Origin: Pseudorhodobacter antarcticus
GTDB lineage: Bacteria > Pseudomonadota > Alphaproteobacteria > Rhodobacterales > Rhodobacteraceae
Assembly (NCBI GenBank): GCA_945860375.1
Contig: CAMAQR010000037.1
Span: forward strand, 1 to 36,406
Reading direction: 5' to 3'
Length of the DNA: 36,406 bases
Shown in pieces: positions 14,368 through 23,865 of this stretch. The first letter of the stretch is position 1, and each line of letters begins with the position of its first letter. The notes under the pieces are model-generated. The model was not told the DNA's origin and ran no database searches. It saw only the letters and a program-made list of their open reading frames with translations. Both the position numbers and the translations under genes were made by a program.

Positions 14368-17133
14368 TCAGACCTCGCTCGGCATCAGAACAAAGAGACC
14401 GATGACGTCTGGCGGCAAAACAGCTTCGACTGTCACGCGCGAGGCCGATCCAGCGGCCGCGCGAAGGCGGCCGTGATCTTGCATAAGCTCGTCGGCACGG
14501 GTCTTGACGAAGTCAGCCAGCGGGCCGTCGAGCAACCTGGGCAGATCCTCCTTGGCCCTGGTGACGAAACGGTCGCGAGCAGATGGCGCGAGGTCGGCAT
14601 CTGCAGGCGTGTTCAGGAGTTCGCGGGCAGCTTCGCCCACTGCGACAATTTTGCCGCCCTGCATCGCGACAAGGGCGGCCTCTTCGGCAAGGAGCAGGCG
14701 CTCTTTTCGGGCATGGACAGTCAGCTTAAAACGGATCCGAAGAAGAGCCAGCTGGGTCATCTGCTGGACGGCTGATGTGGGCCAGGCGCCAACCCGGCCG
14801 ATCCCGAGGCTAGAGAGCGCCTCCGGATCGAGCGAGGCCTCGACAAGCGCCTCCGCGAGGGTCGCGGTCAGGGGATGTGTCCTTGTAAGCAGCGCAGTCC
14901 CCGATGGCGCGGGTTCAGTCATTGCAAGACGAACCGAGCCAGTCAGGTTGCGTTGAGCCAGACGTTCTTTAAGCCCTGCTTCCAACGCATGGACATGGGC
15001 GATCTGAAGGGTCTTCCGCGGCTCGAGAGGTACGCCGAAACGCGACATGGCGCGCTCGATGAAGGCCTTAGAGTCCTCTGGCGATCCGAGCAGGTTGCGG
15101 ACCTTTTCCCATTCTGGGGCAACTTCCTGCGGCTTCATCGCATTCTGAGCGAAGCGTGCGCGGGATTTCTTCTCACTCTCTGATGCGTCGCGCCAGCGCA
15201 CTTCCATTGCTTTCGTGCCATCATCAAGGCGAAGGTCGAGCGCCAGCTGCCGAGTCCCACCACGGCGCAACATCATCGAAGCCATGAGCGCGTCGGTGAC
15301 TGGCCCGCGATTATCGGGGAGTGGTACGGTGACGCCAGTTGCCTTGCGGATTTCCTCGGCCTTGCGAAGGATCACTTCGAGAACGGCCCCGTCGATGGCG
15401 CTATCCGGCGAAAACATCATAATCGATCGGACAAGCTCTGACGGCTGCCCAAACCGATCAACGCGACCCTCACGCTGCTGATGCCGGGTAGGGTTCCAGG
15501 ACAGGTCGTAGTGAACGACGGTGTCAAACAACTGCTGAAGGTTGATCCCTTCAGACAGACAGTCGGTCGCCACCAGAATGCGTTGTACGTCTTTCTGGTC
15601 GTCGGCCGATGCCATGTCGGCCACGCGGTCACGCCGCTCGTCGGGCGTCAGAACACCCGTTACCGCTTCGACGGCCAGTTTGGGAAACGCCTTCCGTAGG
15701 CCATCTCGAACGTGCTCGGCCGTAGCCAGATAGCGGCAGAACACGACGGGATTCACGCCCTTCTTGATCAGTGGCGTGAGCGCATCGATAAGGGCCATGA
15801 GCTTCGGGTCGGCTTTGCAAACCAACTCCTCTGCCCGGACGACCAATGCGAGGAGTGCGGGATCAGTATCGAAGCCGGTGCTGGGTTCGATATCTACAGC
15901 ATCTTCGTCATCGGAATCTTCATCATAGATCTGCGGCTCAAGCCGGTCGCTCTCATTCGACATCCGGTTGCGGAGAGCGCTAAGTGCTGCCGCTGGCGAC
16001 GAACCGACACAGCGCATCAGAGCGAGCGTGCCCCAGAAGGCCAAACGCCGTTCCCGAAGCCCAGAACCTGCACGCGAGACCACGCCAAAGCAGTAGTCGA
16101 GCACGGCCTCTTGGAAATCGAGATGCGCCTGCGACAGCCTGTAAGGCGACTCGGTCGTTTCATGCTTTGGAAAAGCACGGTTCTCGTCCCACTCCCCCGA
16201 AACAAGATCGATCCTTTGGCGCTGCACAAAATGTCGCGCTAGGCGTTCCCTGTAGCGAGCGTCATCGAAGTTCAGCGTTCCGAAGGACGGGTCGATGAGC
16301 GAAAGAAGGCGGCCGAACGCGTCTTCGTCGCCCGAGTGGGGCGTCGCAGTGAGAAAGATCATCCGGCGTTCTGGATCACGGGCAAGGCCAGCAAGCAACT
16401 CGAAGCGCTGCTGTTTGCCCTTGTGGGTTCCCACACATGCATGGGCTTCGTCCACGATCACGAAATCGGGGCAAGAGCGCGCGAACCCTTCGCGGCGTTT
16501 TTCTGCTTTGATGTAGTCAAGGCTGACCACGGTATAGGGGTAGGCATCGAACAGCGTCTGTGCCAGCGGGAGGCCGCGCTCCAACCTCGCCGCGCTACCC
16601 GATGTTACCGCCTCGGCATCGATGCCGAAGCGGGACTTCAGCTCGATGATCCATTGCTCGACGAGATGCGGCGGACAAAGCACTGAGAAGCAGTCGACTT
16701 CTCCCCGGTCCATTAGCTCGCGAAGGATCAAACCTGCTTCAATCGTTTTCCCGATTCCAACATCGTCGGCAATCAAGAGGCGTGGCACCTGCAGGCGAAG
16801 CGCCATAAGTAGGGGGACCAGCTGATAGGTTCTGGGCTCAAAGGCCAATTGGGCGGCTGAGCGGAACGGACCCGCCCCTCGTCGAAGGGTCAGTCGCATT
16901 GCGTCCGCGAGGAGCGCCGCCTTCGCCTGAACAGTCGGAACTGCGTCGGAGGGCAAGTCGAAACGTGCCGCGGCCACGGGCTGGGTTTCCAGTGAAGGGT
17001 CAAGGATGACAGTGTCATTCTCGCTGCCGGAAAGAGGGCGTAGCGCCAGAATGCCCTCGCGCGGGGACGGCAATGCCACCCATTCCCGCCCACGGGCGCG
17101 CACCAGATCTCCGGGAGCAAAATTCACGGTCAT
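14368..17133 (-). CDS. SNF2-family helicase (DrmD-like)
   Basis: The protein has 921 aa. Residues near 115-123 (ADDVGIGKT) are the Walker A of SNF2 enzymes, VDEAHACVG near 227 is the DEAH box, and FLTATPHSGDEDAFG is motif III. The second lobe includes HQQREGRVDRFGQP near 553 (motif VI). The C-terminal 300 residues are helical and rich in Arg and Glu. The N-terminal 60 residues look like a small beta domain (FAPGDLVRARGREW) seen in DrmD-type proteins. It should be an ATP-driven DNA translocase of the defence complex. It lies 4 bases from the YprA-like gene and 2 bases from the methyltransferase gene, in the DISARM class 1 style. Confidence 0.85.
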   Translation of the reverse strand: MTVNFAPGDLVRARGREWVALPSPREGILALRPLSGSENDTVILDPSLETQPVAAARFDLPSDAVPTVQAKAALLADAMRLTLRRGAGPFRSAAQLAFEPRTYQLVPLLMALRLQVPRLLIADDVGIGKTIEAGLILRELMDRGEVDCFSVLCPPHLVEQWIIELKSRFGIDAEAVTSGSAARLERGLPLAQTLFDAYPYTVVSLDYIKAEKRREGFARSCPDFVIVDEAHACVGTHKGKQQRFELLAGLARDPERRMIFLTATPHSGDEDAFGRLLSLIDPSFGTLNFDDARYRERLARHFVQRQRIDLVSGEWDENRAFPKHETTESPYRLSQAHLDFQEAVLDYCFGVVSRAGSGLRERRLAFWGTLALMRCVGSSPAAALSALRNRMSNESDRLEPQIYDEDSDDEDAVDIEPSTGFDTDPALLALVVRAEELVCKADPKLMALIDALTPLIKKGVNPVVFCRYLATAEHVRDGLRKAFPKLAVEAVTGVLTPDERRDRVADMASADDQKDVQRILVATDCLSEGINLQQLFDTVVHYDLSWNPTRHQQREGRVDRFGQPSELVRSIMMFSPDSAIDGAVLEVILRKAEEIRKATGVTVPLPDNRGPVTDALMASMMLRRGGTRQLALDLRLDDGTKAMEVRWRDASESEKKSRARFAQNAMKPQEVAPEWEKVRNLLGSPEDSKAFIERAMSRFGVPLEPRKTLQIAHVHALEAGLKERLAQRNLTGSVRLAMTEPAPSGTALLTRTHPLTATLAEALVEASLDPEALSSLGIGRVGAWPTSAVQQMTQLALLRIRFKLTVHARKERLLLAEEAALVAMQGGKIVAVGEAARELLNTPADADLAPSARDRFVTRAKEDLPRLLDGPLADFVKTRADELMQDHGRLRAAAGSASRVTVEAVLPPDVIGLFVLMPSEV

Positions 17134-17137
17134 CAGA

Positions 17138-20100
17138 TCAATCCTTGAACATCGAAATCAACGCGTCGGGCACTCCGTCCGCGCCAGTCTCAGGCAATTC
17201 GAAAAGGGTCCAGCCCTTGGTGTCAGCGATATCTCGCGCGGCTTCAGACAGGGCACTGGTGGAAGCGGCAACAAAATGGGTTCGCCAAGAAAAACTCATT
17301 TCTTGGTCTGCAAAGCTGACGGAAGCGCCATCTGGGGCTGGCATGCCCACATCCTTGAAGGCTGCCACCCATCCGTCGGCTCCAGAAGGTCGCGATGAGC
17401 CGGCCGCCAGCACGACCTGCCCCCGAGCGAGATCGATAAGCATCTGCTTTGCCTCGACGCTGGCACGATCAATCAGCTCGTGGTCTGGCTGATTAAAATA
17501 GGAAAGCAGGCAGCGATAGCAGCCCCGCACACAGGCCCCAGTGTCTCGGTCCACAAGGAGCGCCGCATCACCTGCGGCGATGGCTTCATCGACATTGTCG
17601 AAGTGCATGAGAGAAAGTGCTTCCCTTGCGACCTTGCCCAACGCGTGAGCGTCTTCAACCAGGCGGTTTAGGACACCGGCGCCACCCTCGGTCGCTTCAT
17701 AGGCGAGGATTGAGCGTCGGTTGTCTCGGGCGGGCAATGGCTCACCAAGAATCTCACCCTCTTCAAGCTGATAGATGACCGCGATTCCGCGCAGGAGCGC
17801 ATGTTGTACGGTCGCGATGGTTTCGGGGGCGTAGGCGTCCGGATCGAGGAAGCGGAGCAGAAGAGCGTTCTTGCGATCACGTACGATTGGCACAATGCGG
17901 ACCGGTCGCACAACATCGGGTGGCACATCGACATCCGGTTCCTCGTCGTCCGACTTTGCCCAATAGCCACTCCGTGGATCAATGTTGAAGCCGAAAACAG
18001 TCTGGTTCTTGCGCCGTTTCAGACCCTTGTTGATGCGGCTGATCTCGGCGCTGTTGGCATACTGAAGGGCGAGAATGGATGTTTCGCCGCAACGGAAATC
18101 AGCCTCGGTCACCTGGAGACGTCCATCTTTTCGGGGCCACGAGAAGACGGTCTGGATATCAAAGCCTTGGCGAACCCGCTCCTCGTCATTCGCTGTGATC
18201 CGATCGGCAGGGGCGGCTTCGACATTGTCGATGCGAAGCGTCTTTTGCACAGGAACCTCTCCCGCCATCGGTGAATTGCAGGCGTGACAGCGTTCAACTT
18301 CGCCTTCGTGGCAGGCGCCGCAGTTGGAACAAATGAAAATGTCCTTGGTAGCCAGTTCCGCGCCATCGCCGGTGCGGACCTCAGGCGGCAGCTTGGCTTT
18401 CATCACTCGATAAGCCCGGCCCTCATGGTAGATCAGGCTCCGCGGTCCAAACTCGGAAATCGCGAGAAATCTTGCGCGTTGAAGGAAGGAGCCTGCTTTA
18501 CCCTCACCGGGGACGAAGGCGTAGAGCGGCAACCGCGGGAAGTTATAGCCCGGCAAGAAGCCTTCGGTCGCAAGGTATCTGTAGGAATAGAAATCAGATC
18601 CGTTGGTGGCCTTGCCCTGTTCAAGGATGGCGATCTGGTCACTCGCTTGCATCTGAGCGGCTTTGATCTTGCGCCGGTCTGCACCGGAGAGGCCCGTGAT
18701 CTCTGACCGGCTATTGGCTTCCATCAGCTGGGTCCGAGCGGAGTTGTAGAGCTCCCGCCAGCGATCAAATGCGCGGTCAAATTCCTGTGGCGCGCGCATG
18801 GCGACTTCGAGGATGAAATCATCTTCGTCGCCCATCCAAGCAGGTTTCTTGCCATCCATGGACGCAAGTATCTGGTCCAGCACCCGCTTCATCGGTGCGC
18901 GCGCAGTCGTCACCAGACTTGGTTTGTTGATGACCTCGAGCACATCCTGTTTGAGCCGATAGTTTGCCTCCTTCAGGTCAAGAATTTCGGGGATATCCGG
19001 CGAAAGCGCCAGTTTGGCCTCGGCCAACCAAACGGCGTGCAAGTGCGAGCGAACCAGTTCTTCATTGGTAATGTCCAGGGCCGGCGGCCTGACAACCCCA
19101 GCAACCATTTCAGTACGCCGCTCGAAGAAATATTGATCGTGCGGAGACTGTGCTGCGCAGTAGGTGACGATTACTGCTGCTTGTCCTGATCGACCTGCCC
19201 GACCCGCCCTTTGCGCGTAGTTGGCCGGCGTTGGCGGCACGTTGCGCAAATAGACGGCATTCAACGCCGATATGTCGACACCAAGTTCCATGGTTGGCGA
19301 ACAGAACAATGCAGGCAGGAACTGATCCGACTCACCGGACGATTTAATCTCTGCGGCATTCTCTTTGAGCTTAGCGCGATCATCGTCCTCAAAACGAAAG
19401 CGCCATTCCCGCCATTCCCGCTGCCTCTGAGAAACCTGAGCCGTATGCTCTCGGCCCTCCAGGCCCCAATATGTACTACGGCCTCGTTTCAGGTCTGTCG
19501 CAATGGCGTTGTAGAGGTCGTGGAAATACTGGTTCCCCTGTGCCTGTCCGGTTCGGACCGCTTCTCCAGGGACAAGACGAACGGCCGAAGGCGACAAACG
19601 CCACCCGAGCAGATCAGCCTCGATCTCGACAAGTGAGACCAGACCTTCGCGTGCCATCAGTTCAAGAAGGCCGGTCATCACGGCCAGGTATTCGTCTTTG
19701 GTAAGCTTTGTTCCGATCATGCTCTTGCGGTTGATCGACCGACCAATCCTGGAGTTGTGTCCAGCGCGGATGATGGTCTGCTCTTCCCGCAACCCGACAC
19801 GATCTTTTCCGGGCGCCTGCAGGAACAGTGTAGACCGGCTGCGAGGCGTTTCCTTCTGATCGATGGCCCAAGGCGTCCGCAACAGGTTCCGTGATTTTTG
19901 TCCAACCGTGTCGAGAACGGTCAGATCCAGGGCCTCGGTGCTGACGGCCAGACCTTCCAACATTGCGCCGAGGATTTCCTTGAGCAGTTTCTTACAGGCC
20001 CCCGCATCTAGGTCCCCGAGTGCTGGATGTACCGCCATCAGGGATCCCCGATCTTGCGCGAGGTCATCGAGTCCGATGAATTCGACGTCGACCAGCTTGA

Positions 20101-22309
20101 GGACCGACAGGCTGGGATTTGTATAGCGCCATCCCCGCCTCAGGTCAGTCCAGACCCGATGGGCAAGAACCTTGGCAAGCGAACGTTGGGTATCCTCGCG
20201 CACAACCGCACCAGCCTCAGGATCCAGCATCCAATGAACGCGGGCGTCCTTGTTCGATGCCGTAAAGCCGAGCGCTTTTACGACTCGCAGGCCGAACTCG
20301 TCCTCAGCGATGCCGTCCGAACCCGCATCCACAACAGCACGGAGGATGGCGCCGCGCAGCAGGCTTACGAACAGGTAATCGTTGAAGTGTCCTGCCTGAA
20401 GGGCAGCGTCTTGCCGGTTGTCTGTGAATCCAAGCAGCTTTCGCTTCTCGGGTGGAACGCCACTGGCATCGCCATTCATCCATTCCAGGGCGGTCGACAC
20501 AAGGTGTGTTGTTGCCGAGCTTCTGCCTTCACCCGAAAGGCCCGCAAGCTTGCTGCGCTCCCGCATGCTCGGATGGGGTTGGTCAAGGCAGCAGGGACAA
20601 AATCCGAACTTTCCTGGAATGAACCAGAAGCTGACGCCGTCCGGGCTGTAGCGTCCATCAGGGCGTACGGTGACAGGCTCCGGAAGCCTGCCCTTCCGGC
20701 TTGCTCGCAGACGTTCGATGCCATTGCGCTCTTCACGCCAATCCTCGGGGTACGTCTCCACGTCGCCAGTGAAGGCGTAATCAAGGTCGCTCCCTCCAAC
20801 GGGCGTCAAATAGCCGGCGATATCGCCATCCGGGTCTGCGATTGGGGTGTCATCTATGTTTCTGGGCAGGAAGTGAAGCCCATCACCATCTTCGGACTTC
20901 GTAACCACATGGACTTCGTTGCCGCACTCCCGGCAGAACCGCGTCGGATAGAGTCGATGGCCGGGGGCATCGGGATCTTCCAACTGGCCCTCGAACAGAA
21001 CACGCCTGGGGCGACCGGTCAGCGTCGTGAAGATCTCGCCGGCCCCGGAAATGAAGCGGTGTAGCTTGAATGCTAGAAATGCACCGGAACCTGTGCCACC
21101 GCGCTCGGTTTCCGGCAGGCTGACGCGGGTCAGAAATTGCTCGAAACCGCTCCGGCAGGTTTCCTTGTCGAGCCCGCTAACCTGCGCAAGCTTTTCAACA
21201 GCAACGTCGAACGGCACTGGCTTTTTGCGCTTCAATTCTTGCCCGTCATCGAGACCGATTGCGAGCTCTGCCCAGACCGCAAGTGGATGGCGTCGCAGCG
21301 CCTCATCCGTCAGATTTTTCGGCACTTCTTTGCTTAGCACTGTCGCCAGCTGCGGCTCAACATCTCCCAGTTTCAGGCTGTCATCCGTCGCGCGTTGAAG
21401 CGACTCATCAATGACCGCGTCGGGTCCGATTGCCGTCCCGAAGAGACGCGATGCGACATCGGCCACGGCTTTTGCACGACCGGAATCTGATCCCTCGCTT
21501 GCCATCGTAGCAGATGTACCAATGCAGATCGGCGCTTTGGCAGGCGCACAGCGGTTTCGAAGGCGACGCACGAGGATCGCAACATCAGCACCCTGGCGGC
21601 CGCGGTAGGTATGCAATTCATCGAGCACGATGAACTCAAGCCCAGTGGCATTGTCGATGACTTTGGTATCGAGGGCATCCTGCCGCGTCAGCAACAGTTC
21701 GGCCATCATAAAGTTCGTAAGCAGGATATCGGGCGGGTTATCAGCTATCCGTTGACGCTCTTCTTGGCTCTCCTGACCGGTGTAACGCCGAACCACTGGC
21801 TTCAGGTCGTCCGGCAACCCGGATTGGGAAATGAACTTTTCGATTTCCTTGATCTGACTGTTTGCCAAAGCGTTCATTGGATAGACGATGATTGCGCGCG
21901 TCTTGCGCGGCTGCCCTGCTTTGCGCGAACGAACAATGGCATCGACCACAGGGACAAAGAAACACAGGGATTTCCCAGAGCCTGTGCCCGTCGTTACGAC
22001 GAAGCTTTGCCCCGCACGTGCCTTGGCAATAGCCTGCGCTTGGTGACGGTGAAACCTAATGGGATTGGTGCCGAACCGGAAAATCTGGGCTGTTGCCTCG
22101 TCTAGATCCCGCGACGCGACGAGATCTTCGACGGTAGGGCCCGAGAGAAATCTTGGGTTCAGCGAGAGCAGCGCGTCAGGCCAGAAGCAACCTTGGTCAT
22201 ATTGCCTCTCGACCTCGGCGGCTATGTCAGCTGCCCGGATTGTGCTGAACGAACGCGAGAAACGTGCGTAGGAGTCGATGAGATTGTGATCGAATTCAAA
22301 AGCTTTCAT
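17138..22309 (-). CDS. YprA/DruE-like DEAD-box helicase with MZB (DUF1998) domain
   Basis: The protein has 1723 aa. The N-terminal lobe has Walker A TTGTGSGKS (106-114), LDELHTYRG near 235 and GTSATM near 265. The second lobe has CSPTMELGVDIS and QRAGRAGRSG near 1036. A four-cysteine zinc ribbon (CSNCGACHEGEVERCHAC) lies near 1336. The MZB/DUF1998 domain ends with CVRGCYRCLLSYFNQPDH near 1593. In DISARM the helicase and DUF1998 parts are separate (DrmA, DrmB); here they are one chain, as in Druantia DruE. An unusually long middle (about 450-950) is not recognised. It begins 5 bases after the regulator gene. The likely role is translocation on incoming phage DNA. Confidence 0.85.
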   Translation of the reverse strand: MKAFEFDHNLIDSYARFSRSFSTIRAADIAAEVERQYDQGCFWPDALLSLNPRFLSGPTVEDLVASRDLDEATAQIFRFGTNPIRFHRHQAQAIAKARAGQSFVVTTGTGSGKSLCFFVPVVDAIVRSRKAGQPRKTRAIIVYPMNALANSQIKEIEKFISQSGLPDDLKPVVRRYTGQESQEERQRIADNPPDILLTNFMMAELLLTRQDALDTKVIDNATGLEFIVLDELHTYRGRQGADVAILVRRLRNRCAPAKAPICIGTSATMASEGSDSGRAKAVADVASRLFGTAIGPDAVIDESLQRATDDSLKLGDVEPQLATVLSKEVPKNLTDEALRRHPLAVWAELAIGLDDGQELKRKKPVPFDVAVEKLAQVSGLDKETCRSGFEQFLTRVSLPETERGGTGSGAFLAFKLHRFISGAGEIFTTLTGRPRRVLFEGQLEDPDAPGHRLYPTRFCRECGNEVHVVTKSEDGDGLHFLPRNIDDTPIADPDGDIAGYLTPVGGSDLDYAFTGDVETYPEDWREERNGIERLRASRKGRLPEPVTVRPDGRYSPDGVSFWFIPGKFGFCPCCLDQPHPSMRERSKLAGLSGEGRSSATTHLVSTALEWMNGDASGVPPEKRKLLGFTDNRQDAALQAGHFNDYLFVSLLRGAILRAVVDAGSDGIAEDEFGLRVVKALGFTASNKDARVHWMLDPEAGAVVREDTQRSLAKVLAHRVWTDLRRGWRYTNPSLSVLKLVDVEFIGLDDLAQDRGSLMAVHPALGDLDAGACKKLLKEILGAMLEGLAVSTEALDLTVLDTVGQKSRNLLRTPWAIDQKETPRSRSTLFLQAPGKDRVGLREEQTIIRAGHNSRIGRSINRKSMIGTKLTKDEYLAVMTGLLELMAREGLVSLVEIEADLLGWRLSPSAVRLVPGEAVRTGQAQGNQYFHDLYNAIATDLKRGRSTYWGLEGREHTAQVSQRQREWREWRFRFEDDDRAKLKENAAEIKSSGESDQFLPALFCSPTMELGVDISALNAVYLRNVPPTPANYAQRAGRAGRSGQAAVIVTYCAAQSPHDQYFFERRTEMVAGVVRPPALDITNEELVRSHLHAVWLAEAKLALSPDIPEILDLKEANYRLKQDVLEVINKPSLVTTARAPMKRVLDQILASMDGKKPAWMGDEDDFILEVAMRAPQEFDRAFDRWRELYNSARTQLMEANSRSEITGLSGADRRKIKAAQMQASDQIAILEQGKATNGSDFYSYRYLATEGFLPGYNFPRLPLYAFVPGEGKAGSFLQRARFLAISEFGPRSLIYHEGRAYRVMKAKLPPEVRTGDGAELATKDIFICSNCGACHEGEVERCHACNSPMAGEVPVQKTLRIDNVEAAPADRITANDEERVRQGFDIQTVFSWPRKDGRLQVTEADFRCGETSILALQYANSAEISRINKGLKRRKNQTVFGFNIDPRSGYWAKSDDEEPDVDVPPDVVRPVRIVPIVRDRKNALLLRFLDPDAYAPETIATVQHALLRGIAVIYQLEEGEILGEPLPARDNRRSILAYEATEGGAGVLNRLVEDAHALGKVAREALSLMHFDNVDEAIAAGDAALLVDRDTGACVRGCYRCLLSYFNQPDHELIDRASVEAKQMLIDLARGQVVLAAGSSRPSGADGWVAAFKDVGMPAPDGASVSFADQEMSFSWRTHFVAASTSALSEAARDIADTKGWTLFELPETGADGVPDALISMFKD

Positions 22310-22314
22310 GGAGC

Positions 22315-23193
22315 TTACTTCTCCTTCGCAGGCTCAATAGGCCCAAGTATGTGCGCGCGATTGAAGAGGATGATCTGCTGATCCTGCGGCCGTCGCGCAG
22401 CCGGGTCTGTGTCAAGACCAAGGCGCTTGAGCGTATAAAATAGCAGGGCCTGGCGCACGTGGATCTCTGCGCGGCCATCTTCCATTCCATAGTCCATCTC
22501 GATGGCACGGCGCTGGTTGTCTGAGAGATCAGGATGCGGACCAATCTCGAGCACGACTTCCGTATGCCAAGCCTCATCTGCGCTGGGCTGGGCTGTGATA
22601 GGCCCCTGCCCGCCGACCTCGACGATCCGCGACAACAGGAAGTCCTTGAACACCTTATCGTTCTGACAGAATGCGCGGGCATGCCAACGAAACCCATCGA
22701 ATGCGAGGGCGTGCGGTTCGATCCAGCGCGCGCTGGGCTCAGGTCGCGATATGGACTGGTAGGTCACTTGAAGCGCGGCGGGCTCGCGGATCGCGGCTAA
22801 CACGTCGCGCAGGGTTTCCGGCGCCACCCCGCGCGCAGGCGTGGGGGTGGCCCCAAAGCTCGGGAAGAAACTGATCCAGCTCTGCTCCGCGCTGACCAAT
22901 CCCTGTTCCACCGCGCGCAGCTGGGCGAAGTACTCCTCGGCGTCGGGCTTCAAATATTTTGGCTTAAAGAGCTTCCCACGCAGGTAGGTTCTGAGGCTCT
23001 TGTCGTAGACCAGATTGCGCTTTGCCTGCTCGATATATGCGTTCAGGTCCAGCGATGCCTGCTGTGTCGAAACCCCAAACGCGTCCATCAAGTCCCCTCG
23101 GTTGATCCGGCCCTGCCAGAAGAGACGGAACTCGATGAACTCGTATCGCCGCTCGACACCCCAGTTCAGCTGTTTGTCCTTCTTGCGAGTCAC
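22315..23193 (-). CDS. WYL-domain transcriptional regulator (BrxR/CapW-like)
   Basis: The protein has 292 aa starting at GTG 23193, with AAGGG about 8 bases upstream. Residues about 8-60 form a winged helix-turn-helix (RYEFIEFRLFWQGRINRGDL, then FGVSTQQASLDLNAYIE). Residues 130-210 form a WYL-type sensor region (QVTYQSIS, then IEPHALAFDGFRWHARAFC, then FKDFLLSRI). A C-terminal extension follows. Such proteins sit at the head of BREX, CBASS and other defence operons and repress them by binding inverted repeats. It is the first gene of the minus-strand operon, and a 6-bp inverted repeat lies just upstream. The ligand is unknown. Confidence 0.8.
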   Translation of the reverse strand: MTRKKDKQLNWGVERRYEFIEFRLFWQGRINRGDLMDAFGVSTQQASLDLNAYIEQAKRNLVYDKSLRTYLRGKLFKPKYLKPDAEEYFAQLRAVEQGLVSAEQSWISFFPSFGATPTPARGVAPETLRDVLAAIREPAALQVTYQSISRPEPSARWIEPHALAFDGFRWHARAFCQNDKVFKDFLLSRIVEVGGQGPITAQPSADEAWHTEVVLEIGPHPDLSDNQRRAIEMDYGMEDGRAEIHVRQALLFYTLKRLGLDTDPAARRPQDQQIILFNRAHILGPIEPAKEK

Positions 23194-23214
23194 TCTCTGC
23201 CCTTACCTATATGT

Positions 23215-23230
23215 CGCATGGATACATGCG
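23215..23230. promoter_or_regulatory. inverted repeat, candidate operator of the WYL regulator
   Basis: CGCATG-GATA-CATGCG is a perfect 6-bp inverted repeat lying 22-37 bases upstream of the regulator GTG, where a promoter would be expected. BrxR-type regulators bind such repeats and control their own operon. The link is inferred from position; I found no convincing -35/-10 pair. Confidence 0.4.
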
Positions 23231-23293
23231 TCTAGTTTTTTGATTGACTCATAAAGCCGACCAACAGACCTTTGGTGTGCCTGAAAGCCGATT

Positions 23294-23311
23294 CGTGACA
23301 AGCCCGTCACG
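23294..23311. promoter_or_regulatory. inverted repeat in the divergent intergenic region
   Basis: CGTGAC-N6-GTCACG is a perfect 6-bp inverted repeat 84 bases upstream of the lipoprotein start and about 100 bases upstream of the regulator. It could be a second protein-binding site or regulate the plus-strand envelope genes. Confidence 0.3.
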
Positions 23312-23353
23312 TTCTTAGACGTATCACAAACCTGGGGGCTCACCTCAGCATAA

Positions 23354-23379
23354 CCCTCCCGATCTGCTCTCGGGAAGGG
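23354..23379 (+). other. hairpin in the lipoprotein leader
   Basis: CCCTCCCGA pairs with TCGGGAAGGG (one bulged A) around a TCTGCTC loop, ending just before the ribosome binding site AAGGAG. It could shield or stabilise the 5' end of the message. There is no T run, so it is not a typical terminator. Confidence 0.35.
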
Positions 23380-23394
23380 AAAAGGAGCTGCTGC

Positions 23395-23838
23395 ATGAAA
23401 ACTTCTTCGACTCCACGGGCATTTGGCGTGCTCGCCATGCTAGTAATCGCTGGCTGCGCAGAGCTTGAACCCCTCACCGAATACCGCCCCGTGGTTGATC
23501 CAGAACGAACAAACATGGCGCGCTTTGAGCGCGATCTTGAAGCATGCAGGGCGGTCGCCGTGCAGGTTGAGGCGGACTACCGTCAGCGGCAAGAAGAGCA
23601 GATGGGCGCAAACATCATGGCCGGATTGCTCGTTGGCGCAATCACCGGCGCCGTGGTCGGAAGCGGCAGCGGCTATCAGGGAGAGATGGTGGCTTACGGC
23701 GCGGCCAGCGGAATGGCCGCAGGGGCGGCATCCACTGACTACACCCACGACCTGGTGACATTTGGCCCACGTCGCATCGTCGATCGCTGCATGGCCGAGC
23801 GCGGCCACGCGATCCTGAACGATATCGGGCGTGGCTGA
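23395..23838 (+). CDS. glycine-zipper outer-membrane lipoprotein
   Basis: The protein has 147 aa. A signal peptide ends in the lipobox VIAGC (C20), so it should be lipidated. After a charged part with one Cys come residues 71-106 (GANIMAGLLVGAITGAVVG, then AYGAASGMAAGAA), a small-residue glycine-zipper segment as in the SlyB/OmpA-linked lipoprotein families. The end has another Cys (RCMAERG). AAGGAG lies 8 bases before the ATG. It starts a plus-strand group with the VasI-like gene 27 bases later. An envelope-integrity role is likely; a link to defence is not shown. Confidence 0.7.
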   Translation: MKTSSTPRAFGVLAMLVIAGCAELEPLTEYRPVVDPERTNMARFERDLEACRAVAVQVEADYRQRQEEQMGANIMAGLLVGAITGAVVGSGSGYQGEMVAYGAASGMAAGAASTDYTHDLVTFGPRRIVDRCMAERGHAILNDIGRG

Positions 23839-23865
23839 AGACAGGTTTCTTGACGGAGAATGCAG

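Noticed and set aside
20027..21064. 345-aa plus-strand open frame
   Set aside because: It is antisense to the YprA-like helicase, which shows clear family motifs.
4742..23193. BREX system
   Set aside because: The methylase is PglX-like and the regulator BrxR-like, but BrxA, BrxB, BrxC and PglZ are absent.
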